Source: Acidobacteriota bacterium (GTDB lineage Bacteria; Acidobacteriota; Terriglobia; Bryobacterales; Bryobacteraceae). Taken from it: 51,158 nucleotides of DNA. Each line of letters opens with the position of its first letter. The stretch's first letter is position 1. The stretch covers positions 1 to 51,158 of the forward strand of contig JAJYCN010000003.1 in assembly GCA_021778335.1 (NCBI GenBank), read 5' to 3'. The notes below the pieces were generated by a model. It saw only the letters and a list, made by a program, of their open reading frames with translations, ran no database searches and was not told where the DNA came from. A program made the translations under genes and the position numbers. Below, in pieces: positions 28,353 to 35,740 of this stretch.

Positions 28353-30203
28353 TTACTTCACGTGAATCCGCAGGCTGTAAGCGCCGTTCACGACGAGATC
28401 GAACGGAATGCTGCCCTGCTCGACCAATGTCGCACCCGATGCCGGCAGGTGATGCGCCCCGGACCGCCCCGTCTGCATGACGTTCATCACGCTCGGCGGC
28501 AGATCCGGCAGCGCCTTGTCGGCATAATACAGCGTCGGCGAAGGCTCGATCAGCGACACGTACAACCGGTTGTTCACGCGTTCTTGATTCAACAACGAAA
28601 TCGTCTGAGAAATGCCGATGTTGCGGTCCGAAAGCCGGGCGGCGTTCTGCGCGCGGTCGAGCGTATCGGCGTCGCTGAGCAGAATCTGATAATCGCCCGG
28701 CGACAGGCCCGCCGGCAGCGTCACGGCGAAATCCCGCTCCATCCTCTCGCCGCGGTACGGCCGCAGGAATACGCGCCCGTGCAGAGTCGTACCCGCCGGA
28801 GCCTCGCTCGCCGAAAGCCATGCCGTGTCGATCGCCGCCGTCCGCCGGTCCGGCAGCAGGTCCACCGTCGCGCTCACCGCTTTCAGCTTTGGCGAATCCA
28901 CCGGGTTCAGATAAAGCCGGTTGAACCGCTCGCCCCACCACGTGGCCAGCATCATCGGCGCCGGCACCGGCATCTCGCCCGGCGCCTGCATCGTCGCAAA
29001 GCTCACGTTCGGCTCCCCGTCCAGCTCAATCTGCCCGCGCATCCGGTACGTCGATTCCTCGGCAAACTCGTTCAGCCCTTCAATCGAGTTGAACAGCGTC
29101 AGCATCATCAGGTACGGCGTCCACTTCTGGTTCACCATCACGCTGAATTTCAGGTCCCGCTCGTTGCGCAGCTTGTTCGACTCGTCGAACGCCCGCACCT
29201 TCACGCTCACCGGCACCACTTCCGCTGTCGCGCCCAACTCGCCCAGAATCGCGCTGTGCCGGTCCTGCCGCAGCGCTCCCACCACTTCGGTGGCATTGCC
29301 GATCTTGTTCGGCTGATACGAGGAAGCGAGCGTCGTCACCACGTCGCCCTTGGCCATCGGAATGTCGGCCGGACCCAGGTTGAAAAACGAATGCCCGCAG
29401 GCCAGCACGTGCTTGCCGTCGTTGTAAGTCACCGTGCACATGCCCGTCACGCTCATATCGCCGGAAACCAGCGCCAGCGTCACTGCCTGGCCCGGCCGCA
29501 GCGACGTCTTCCAGTCCGGCGCCGGCGCCGCGCTCCGAGGCAGGCTCGACGCCCCGCCCGCCACCGTCGCCGTCAGCCCCGCCTGCTCGAACAACCCTCC
29601 GAACAGACGCACCGCGTTGTCTGAAAATCCCGAGAACGCCAGCGGCGTCGCAATCGGCGTCAGGTTCAACCCCGCCGCGCCTGTCCCCGGCGAGGCAAGC
29701 ACATGAGCAAGCATCGGGTCGAGCGCTGCCGCCGCCTGCGCGGCCCGCGCCTTCTGCGGCGTCTTCGCCTCCACCGGCTTCGAATGGTCGAACGCGTTCA
29801 CTTCGAGCATCAGCTCGATCGGCGTGATGCCGCAGATCGCGTCCGGCGAAAACATGCTCAATCGAAGCGCCACCGCGCCCACCAGCTTGCCGTCGATGTA
29901 CACCGGGCTTCCCGACATCCCGCCCGCGACGTTCGTCCGCTCCGCCTTGCCTCCCATCCGCGCCAGGATTACGTCCTCGCCCGGACCCCACATGTTCTTC
30001 TCGATGCCGAGAATCTCGATCGGCACCGGCTCCGGTTCGGTACCCGAAAACACCGTCCACGCCACGCCGCGCATGCCCGGGCGCAACTCCGCCTCTTTCA
30101 GAATCGGAGGCTTGCCGATCTGCGGCGGCTCCGGTTTCGCCGTCTGCCCTATCATCATCGCCTGCCACAACAGGCCCGCCGCGGCCGCGTTACGCCACAT
30201 CAT
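28353..30203 (-). CDS. Exported SpoIVB-type serine peptidase (family S55) domain protein
   Basis: The 616-residue product has a signal peptide (MMWRNAAAAGLLWQAMMIGQT). The S55 signature GGMSGSPVYIDGKLVGAV (near residue 104) contains the nucleophile Ser of SpoIVB. The nearby ACGHSFFNLGP (near residue 273) supplies the His. SpoIVB itself is a Bacillus sporulation peptidase with a PDZ domain; here a long beta-rich C-terminus replaces it. AAGGA precedes the first of two ATGs by 9 nt, which supports start 30203. The adjacent propeller gene is 17 bp downstream. This organism type does not make Bacillus-style spores, so the role must differ. Confidence 0.85.
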   Translation of the reverse strand: MMWRNAAAAGLLWQAMMIGQTAKPEPPQIGKPPILKEAELRPGMRGVAWTVFSGTEPEPVPIEILGIEKNMWGPGEDVILARMGGKAERTNVAGGMSGSPVYIDGKLVGAVALRLSMFSPDAICGITPIELMLEVNAFDHSKPVEAKTPQKARAAQAAAALDPMLAHVLASPGTGAAGLNLTPIATPLAFSGFSDNAVRLFGGLFEQAGLTATVAGGASSLPRSAAPAPDWKTSLRPGQAVTLALVSGDMSVTGMCTVTYNDGKHVLACGHSFFNLGPADIPMAKGDVVTTLASSYQPNKIGNATEVVGALRQDRHSAILGELGATAEVVPVSVKVRAFDESNKLRNERDLKFSVMVNQKWTPYLMMLTLFNSIEGLNEFAEESTYRMRGQIELDGEPNVSFATMQAPGEMPVPAPMMLATWWGERFNRLYLNPVDSPKLKAVSATVDLLPDRRTAAIDTAWLSASEAPAGTTLHGRVFLRPYRGERMERDFAVTLPAGLSPGDYQILLSDADTLDRAQNAARLSDRNIGISQTISLLNQERVNNRLYVSLIEPSPTLYYADKALPDLPPSVMNVMQTGRSGAHHLPASGATLVEQGSIPFDLVVNGAYSLRIHVK

Positions 30204-30394
30204 GCAACTTGATCCTTCATTGCGCCAGGCGGTTCGTGCCCTCCGGCGTCTTGCTTTCATTATGGGGCCAATTCGACCGGGAATTTTCGAGCGCACAGCG
30301 CGAGGCGCGCTCAATTCCGGACAGGGAACGCCCGCGCCTCGCTGCGTTGTGCGCGGCGGTGTACGAAAGCTATCCTGCTAGTCGGGAATCCCTA

Positions 30395-32272
30395 ATGAGT
30401 CTGCGCGCCCGCCTGCGCCTCGCCATCGTCGCTCTCGTCGCCCTGGTCGTCACCGGCCTTTCCGCGCTCTATCTGTTCGACTTCACCCGCGCCTCGCTCG
30501 ACAACGCCTCCAACCTCGGACGCAACATCGCCAACAACGCCAAGGGCTACATGATCGAACGCTTCACCCGCGCGTTGAGCGAACGCCCCGCGCCGCCCTC
30601 GACGCCCGCCGCCTACAAGCAGGCCTGGACCGAAATCGTCCGCACCGATCCGCTCATCTCCGCCATGCTCCAGCGCAGCCGCGCCAATGCCGACATGGTC
30701 GCCAACGTAGCCATCGCCGGTGAGGACGGCCGTATCCTTGCCGCCTCTGACGCCTCCACCATAGGGCTGCCCACGCCCACACCCGGCGACGCCGGCGACG
30801 TCGACGCCTCCCACACCCTCAGCGGCCTGCTCGAGTTGTTCAGCACCAACCGCAACTACGTCGTCTCCCTCCCGCTCGGCGTCCAGGGCGATCCCAAACC
30901 GGTCTTCACCATGTCCGTCGTCATCGACTCGATCTTCCTCCGGCACGCCCTCCGCCCGGCCTTCTACAACCTCGGCCTGGCCTTCTTCATCGCTCTGCTG
31001 GTGTCGATGCTACTCGGCGTCGTTCTTCCCAACCTCGCTCTCCGGCCGCTGGAACGCGTCAGCCGCCGCATCGACGAAATCCGCAGCGGGCAGTTCGCGC
31101 CCACCGCCCCTCCCACCGAAGGAGAGACGCGGGAGTTCGCCGACGTGCAGTCGAAGCTCACCCTCCTCGGCCAACAGGTGCGAGGGGCCCGCGAGGACGC
31201 GCTCAACTTGCGCGGCAATCTCGACCGCATGCTCGAACGCCTCCAGGAAACCGTGCTCCTGTTCGACACCGCCGGACGTCTCACCGTGGCCGGCCACCTT
31301 GCTGAGACGCTGTTCGGCCGGTCGCGCTCCGAACTGCTCGGCCGCCCGGTCCAGGAACTGTTCCCGCCCGAAACGCCGCTCGGCGCCGCCATCGCCCAGG
31401 TCCGCGCGTCAGAAGGCACAATCGAAAACCGCATTTTCTCGCCCGCCGAAGCCACCGGCCTTCACCCGATGCGCCTGCTCGTCAACGCCGAATTCCTCGG
31501 CGAACCCGGCGCACCCTCCGGCCTCCTCGTCCGCCTCTCCGACGTCGAAACCCGCACCCAACTCGAGCGCCACCTCGATCTTGCCTCGCGCCTTGCCGCC
31601 ATCGGCCGCCTCACCGGCGGAGTCGCGCACGAGATCAAGAACCCGCTCAACGCCATCACGCTTCACTTGGAAGTTCTCAAAACCAAACTCGACGATGGCG
31701 GCCCCGAGATCGGCGTCATCCTGAACGAAGTCCGCCGCCTGGACCGCGTGGTGAAAACGTTCCTCGATTTCAGCCGTCCGGTCGATCTCCAGGTCCGCGA
31801 CCTCGACCTCGCCTCCCTCACCCGCGAAACCGCCGCCTTCCTCCTGCCACAGGCCGCCGCCAAATCCGCCCACATCGAAGTCGACCTGCCGGCCCCGCTT
31901 CCCGTCCGCGGCGACGCCGAACTCCTGCGCCAGTCCCTGATCAACGTGATCGTCAACGCGCTCGACGCCATCCCCTCCGGAGGCCGCGTACGGATATCCT
32001 CGGAGCACCCCTCCGGCGAATGCGCGCTCACCATCTCCGACAACGGACCCGGCATTCCACCCGAAATCCGAGGCAAAATCTTCAACCTCTACTTCTCCAC
32101 CAAGACCGGTGGAAGCGGCATCGGACTGGCTATGACTTTCCGGCTCATTCAACTGCACGGTGGTACAATCGACCTTTCAGACGAGCCAGGCCCAGGCGCC
32201 AGTTTCCGGATTAGTCTTCCTGAAGCAACACCCACCGGCGATCCGGAGGTGCCCATTCTTGCAGGCAGTTGA
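30395..32272 (+). CDS. Membrane sensor histidine kinase (HAMP-PAS-HisKA-HATPase)
   Basis: The 625-residue kinase has helix one at residues 8-28, a periplasmic sensor of about 155 residues, helix two at 195-215 (LAFFIALLVSMLLGVVLP), and a HAMP linker (RPLERVSRRIDEIRSGQF). A PAS domain spans about 275-385. The HisKA box has phospho-acceptor His412 (GRLTGGVAHEIKNPLNAI), followed by the HATPase N and G boxes (NVIVNALDAIP, DNGPGIP, GGSGIGLAMTFRLI). It starts at ATG 30395 and is divergent from the S55 peptidase. No response regulator follows, so its partner is elsewhere. Confidence 0.92.
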   Translation: MSLRARLRLAIVALVALVVTGLSALYLFDFTRASLDNASNLGRNIANNAKGYMIERFTRALSERPAPPSTPAAYKQAWTEIVRTDPLISAMLQRSRANADMVANVAIAGEDGRILAASDASTIGLPTPTPGDAGDVDASHTLSGLLELFSTNRNYVVSLPLGVQGDPKPVFTMSVVIDSIFLRHALRPAFYNLGLAFFIALLVSMLLGVVLPNLALRPLERVSRRIDEIRSGQFAPTAPPTEGETREFADVQSKLTLLGQQVRGAREDALNLRGNLDRMLERLQETVLLFDTAGRLTVAGHLAETLFGRSRSELLGRPVQELFPPETPLGAAIAQVRASEGTIENRIFSPAEATGLHPMRLLVNAEFLGEPGAPSGLLVRLSDVETRTQLERHLDLASRLAAIGRLTGGVAHEIKNPLNAITLHLEVLKTKLDDGGPEIGVILNEVRRLDRVVKTFLDFSRPVDLQVRDLDLASLTRETAAFLLPQAAAKSAHIEVDLPAPLPVRGDAELLRQSLINVIVNALDAIPSGGRVRISSEHPSGECALTISDNGPGIPPEIRGKIFNLYFSTKTGGSGIGLAMTFRLIQLHGGTIDLSDEPGPGASFRISLPEATPTGDPEVPILAGS

Positions 32273-32311
32273 CTTCCTGCGGCGCGCGGCTTCGTCCGAA
32301 AGATTCTGAAC

Positions 32312-32917
32312 GTGCGCTCTTCACTCCCCATCTCGGTCGTCATCGCTCTGGTTCTTACCACCGGCGCTTGCCATCGCCGGCAAAAGATGCCGGTATCCGT
32401 ACCTTCCACGCCATCCCCCAAGCCGCCTTCGGAGACCGCTCCGCTTCCACCTCCGCCGCTTGTGCAACAACCCGCTCCCTCCGAACAGCCGCCGGTGCAA
32501 ACGCCTCCAATCGGCACGGAGGCTCCGCCGGCCCACCAAACCCATCGCCACGCCCATCACAAGCCCGCCACGCAGGCGCCGTCGGTAAGCGTGGCAAAAC
32601 CAACGCCGCAACCCGCAACGCCCGCACCCCCGTCCGCGCCCCCCGCCGCCGCCCCGCTGCAACTCGGCTCCATGCTCACTCCCGAGCAGCGCCGCGCTCT
32701 CGTCGAGGCCATCGACGCAAGCAGCGCCCACGCGCGCCACAACTTGTCCGTCATTTCGATCTATCACTTGACGCCCTCCCAGACCGAAACCGCAAACCAG
32801 ATCCGCAGTTTCCTTAAGCAGGCCCAAGCCGCGCGCGATTCCGACCCCGAAGCCGCCCGCAGCCTCGCCGAGCGCGCAGACCTGCTCAGCCGCGACTTGC
32901 TCAAGAGCGTCCAATAG
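32312..32917 (+). CDS. Proline-rich putative lipoprotein
   Basis: The 201-residue product has a short signal sequence ending at Cys20 (ALVLTTGAC), a plausible lipobox. A Pro/Gln/Ala-rich region of about 85 residues would stretch across the periplasm or envelope. A C-terminal helical part (LTPEQRRALVEAIDASSAHARHNLSVISIYHLTPSQTETANQIRSFLKQAQAARDSDPEAARSLAERADLL) may be a small coiled domain. No family is recognised. It starts with GTG 39 bp after the histidine kinase and is probably in the same operon. Confidence 0.72.
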   Translation: MRSSLPISVVIALVLTTGACHRRQKMPVSVPSTPSPKPPSETAPLPPPPLVQQPAPSEQPPVQTPPIGTEAPPAHQTHRHAHHKPATQAPSVSVAKPTPQPATPAPPSAPPAAAPLQLGSMLTPEQRRALVEAIDASSAHARHNLSVISIYHLTPSQTETANQIRSFLKQAQAARDSDPEAARSLAERADLLSRDLLKSVQ

Positions 32918-32930
32918 CTGGGCACACAAC

Positions 32931-32967
32931 AAAAAACCGGCCTTTAGGCTCTGCGCCCAAAGGCCGG
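32931..32967 (-). terminator. Intrinsic terminator of the leftward OmpA-family gene
   Basis: CCGGCCTTT (32937-32945) and AAAGGCCGG (32959-32967) form a 9-bp stem. On the minus strand it is followed directly by six T (AAAAAA at 32931-32936), the form of a rho-independent terminator for the OmpA gene. The same stem may also stop the lipoprotein transcript, but that side lacks a T-run. Confidence 0.8.
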
Positions 32968-32994
32968 CTTGCACGCGCCGAAGTTGTTTTCGCG

Positions 32995-33765
32995 TTATTG
33001 CTGCGAGGCGGTCTGGCCGTTCACGCTGCTGTTCTGCGATTGCATCGCGGGGCCGGTCGAGGTCCCCGGCATCTGCCGCGTGAACACCCGCACGTCCACG
33101 CGCCGGTCGTCCTTGTTCGCGCGCCGCCCGCCCGTATCCGCTTCGCCTACCCCAAGCTGATGGATCATCCGCAGCGGTACGTTCTGGCTCGCCAGATACC
33201 GAACCACCGCGTCGGCCCGCTGCTGGCTCAGTGTGAGGTTGTAGTTCTTGGCGCCCACACGGTCCGTGTAGCCCTCCACCTCAATCACCACGCCCTTCAT
33301 CGGACCGAGACTCTTCACCAGTTCGTCCAGTTGCTGTTGCTGGTCCGACGTCAGCCTGCTCTTGCCGAAACCGAAATACACTTTCTTGGTATCGGCCAGC
33401 TTGTAGCTGTCCAGATTGTCCACGGTTCCGCGCAGAGCGTCGGACGTTTCCTGCGCCATTGATCTCGCGCCGTCGGCCCGCTGGCCTGCCTGCAGCGCCG
33501 CGTCATTCGCCTTCGCCGCCGCAAGGTTCGCGTCCTTCGCCGCTTTGCCTGCATCGGTTGCCTTCTCATCGGCCACCGATACTTGACGGTCCAGATCTCC
33601 GATCGCCTGCTTGTTGTCGGCGGTCTGCTTCTGGACGTCGTTTACCTGGTTCTGCACCGGGGCGATCGCCTGCTGCACGTGCTTCTTCGTAGCCAGGCAG
33701 CCCCAGTTCCCAAGCGAAAGTAACGTCACTCCCGCCAACAGGGCGGGCGCCTTCATGATTGTCAT
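32995..33765 (-). CDS. OmpA-family peptidoglycan-binding envelope protein
   Basis: The 256-residue product has an N-terminal signal/lipid region (LLAGVTLLSLGNWGCLAT; the Cys is a possible but weak lipobox). An Ala/Lys-rich coiled coil follows (about 30-120: VQNQVNDVQKQTADNKQAIGDLDRQV ... KDANLAAAKANDAALQAGQR). The OmpA C-terminal domain comes last (VYFGFGKSRLTSDQQQQLDELVKSLG, VEGYTDRVGAKNYNLTLSQQRADAVVRYL), with the Asp/Arg pair that binds diaminopimelate. AGGAG precedes ATG 33765. It probably tethers the outer membrane to the cell wall. A palindrome and a TTGACA lie upstream. Confidence 0.88.
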   Translation of the reverse strand: MTIMKAPALLAGVTLLSLGNWGCLATKKHVQQAIAPVQNQVNDVQKQTADNKQAIGDLDRQVSVADEKATDAGKAAKDANLAAAKANDAALQAGQRADGARSMAQETSDALRGTVDNLDSYKLADTKKVYFGFGKSRLTSDQQQQLDELVKSLGPMKGVVIEVEGYTDRVGAKNYNLTLSQQRADAVVRYLASQNVPLRMIHQLGVGEADTGGRRANKDDRRVDVRVFTRQMPGTSTGPAMQSQNSSVNGQTASQQ

Positions 33766-33874
33766 AATCCCTCTTCTCCTCGCCTGCCTCACGGCAGTGT
33801 GGTCGCTGCTTGTTAAAGCAACCAACGTTCCAATGGCTAAATCCCTTGAATTTCGTGTCACTTCACCGCTCCGG

Positions 33875-33891
33875 TGCGTAAAAGTTACGCA
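33875..33891 (-). promoter_or_regulatory. Palindrome upstream of the OmpA gene
   Basis: TGCGTAA and TTACGCA form perfect 7-bp arms around a 3-bp centre, about 110 bp upstream of the leftward OmpA start. A perfect -35 (TTGACA, minus strand, 33927-33932) lies upstream, with a poor -10 (TAAGTG) at 33904-33909. The palindrome would then sit just after the transcription start, a place for a repressor or a 5' UTR hairpin. A second dyad (TGACA-N9-TGTCA) overlaps the -35. No binding protein is known. Confidence 0.4.
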
Positions 33892-33984
33892 ACCGTGACG
33901 TTCCACTTACACTGACAAGGTAGTTCTGTCAAACCGGTCGTCTGATAACCGCGGGAAGGACTGTAAGGACCGCGAGAGGATGGG

Positions 33985-35511
33985 CTACGTGACCTTAGGT
34001 TCCGTTACCCTCCGGCCTGCGATCGCATCCGGCGTGCGCCGCCGGGCGTACAAAAAGTAAATCACTAACCCGATCGCAAGCCAGACAAAGAACCGGATCC
34101 ATGTCAGTAGCGGCAGTCCCATCATCAACAGCAAACAACAGGCGATCGACAGCAGCGGCACAAGCGGCACCAGGGGAACCCGAAACGTCCGCGGCCGCTC
34201 TGGCTGTTTCTTGCGCAGCACGATCACCCCCACCGCCACCACGATGAATGCGAACAGCGTGCCGATGTTCGATAGCTCCGCGAACGTATCGATGTCCCAT
34301 ATCCCCGCCGGCACGCCCACAAAGAACCCCGCGATCCACGTGCTGATGTGCGGCGTCTGAAAGCGCCGGTGGACCTTGCTGAACATATCCGGCAGCAGAC
34401 GGTCCCGCGACATCGCGAACCATACCCGCGCCTGGCCGTACTGATACACCAGCAGCGAGCTCAGCATCCCCATCAGCGCGCCCGCCGTCACCACCAGACG
34501 CAGCCGGTTATAGCCCAGCGCCTTTAACGCATCGGCCACGGGCGAGTCCGTGTTCAACGTTTCGTAATGCGCAATGCCGGTCAGCACCAGCGACACCGAG
34601 CCGTACAGCAGTGTGCACAAAATCAGTGTCGCAATGATGCCCACGGGAAGATCCCTCTGCGGCCGCTTGCACTCTTCCGCCGCCGTCGATACCGAATCGA
34701 ATCCGATGTAAGTGAAGAAGACAATCGAAGCGCCTGTAAGGACGCCCGAAAAACCGTGCGGCGCAAACGGATGCCAGTTCGACGGATGAATCGCCCTCGC
34801 CGCGCCGGCGCAGAAGATCACGATGGCAAGCACCTTGATCGCCACCATCGCCGTGTTCGTCTCCGCGCTCTCCCTCACGCCGCGCACCAGAATCCACGTC
34901 ACCAGCATGGTGATCAGCAGCGCGGGAATGTTGAAGATCCCTTCCGGCTGGCCCGGCGCCGGATACATCGGATACGCGATCGCCCCCGGTAAATGCACTC
35001 CGAATATGTTGTCGCCTAAGTCTTGTAAGTACGCCGAGAAGCCGACGGCGACGCTCATGTTCGACACGGCGTACTCGAGGATTAGGTCCCAGCCGATGAT
35101 CCAGGCGAAGATCTCGCCCAGAATGGCGTACGCGTACGTATAAGCGCTGCCGGCGATCGGAATCATCGACGCCAGTTCCGCATAGCACAGCGCCGCGAAG
35201 AAACACGCCACCGCCACCAGCGCGAACGACAGCGTAATCGCCGGTCCCGCGCCCGGACGGCCGAGCGTCGTCGCCCCGTGCACGCCGTTCATCAGCAGAT
35301 CGAGGATCGTCGCGTGAAAAACGCTCTCGATCTTCTCGACCTTGCCAGCCGCCGCGGTCCCCGTCAGCGTGAAGATGCCCGACCCGATCACCGCGCCCAC
35401 GCCCAACGCCGTCAGGCTCCACGGCCCCAGCGTTTTGCGCAGCCGCCGGGCCGGATCCTCCGACGCGGCGATCAGATCGTCGATGCTCTTGGTGCGCAGC
35501 AGCGAACTCAA
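33985..35511 (-). CDS. APC-family amino acid permease (cationic amino acid transporter type)
   Basis: The 508-residue polytopic membrane protein has 12-14 helices. The first contains the unwound substrate site GVGAVIGSGIFTLTG. FIGFDSVSTAAEE-like FTYIGFDSVSTAAEECKRPQRDLPVGI and YGQARVWFAMSRDRLLPDMFSKVHRRFQTPHIS are typical of CAT-type (lysine/arginine) APC transporters. A periplasmic loop of about 40 residues near residue 70 is longer than usual. The substrate is inferred from the subfamily only. It lies downstream of the helicase/basic-protein pair on the same strand. Confidence 0.88.
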   Translation of the reverse strand: MSSLLRTKSIDDLIAASEDPARRLRKTLGPWSLTALGVGAVIGSGIFTLTGTAAAGKVEKIESVFHATILDLLMNGVHGATTLGRPGAGPAITLSFALVAVACFFAALCYAELASMIPIAGSAYTYAYAILGEIFAWIIGWDLILEYAVSNMSVAVGFSAYLQDLGDNIFGVHLPGAIAYPMYPAPGQPEGIFNIPALLITMLVTWILVRGVRESAETNTAMVAIKVLAIVIFCAGAARAIHPSNWHPFAPHGFSGVLTGASIVFFTYIGFDSVSTAAEECKRPQRDLPVGIIATLILCTLLYGSVSLVLTGIAHYETLNTDSPVADALKALGYNRLRLVVTAGALMGMLSSLLVYQYGQARVWFAMSRDRLLPDMFSKVHRRFQTPHISTWIAGFFVGVPAGIWDIDTFAELSNIGTLFAFIVVAVGVIVLRKKQPERPRTFRVPLVPLVPLLSIACCLLLMMGLPLLTWIRFFVWLAIGLVIYFLYARRRTPDAIAGRRVTEPKVT

Positions 35512-35581
35512 CCCTTGCCTCCGGCTTGCCGTCCCTCGGTCATGGGGGAAGTATCCACGCTGCGCCGGCTCCCGCCGCGGA

Positions 35582-35740
35582 CTAACGCTTCCGCTGGCCC
35601 TTCACCATCTTCTTCACTTTCGTCTTCTGCGAACCGCGCGCCACGCCCGCCGCGCGCTTGGCCTTCGGCGCCGCTTTCTTCCGCGAGGCCCGCTTCAGCG
35701 CCTTGCGCTCTTCTTTGCCGGTAATTGCTTTGGTATTCAT
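35582..35740 (-). CDS. Tiny highly basic protein, start-stop coupled to the helicase
   Basis: The 52-residue reading frame begins MNTKAITGKEERKALKRASR and ends KKMVKGQRKR. About 40% of residues are Lys or Arg, with no acidic clusters after the first twelve. Its ATG overlaps the TGA of the upstream helicase (ATGA at 35737-35740), so ribosomes finishing the helicase can start it. The composition suits a nucleic-acid or ribosome-binding peptide. It is too short for most gene-finding cut-offs and I know no family. The in-frame coupling and coding bias make it likely real. Confidence 0.62.
   Translation of the reverse strand: MNTKAITGKEERKALKRASRKKAAPKAKRAAGVARGSQKTKVKKMVKGQRKR

Noticed and set aside
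26116-28941. 941-codon version of the beta-propeller gene
   Set aside because: The upstream part is antisense-type Arg/Gly/Ala sequence lying over the 3' end of the S55 gene. The signal peptide at 28335 marks the true start.
28353-30203. Evidence for sporulation from the SpoIVB-like peptidase
   Set aside because: There is no other sporulation gene in the window, and the protein has an export signal and a different C-terminus.
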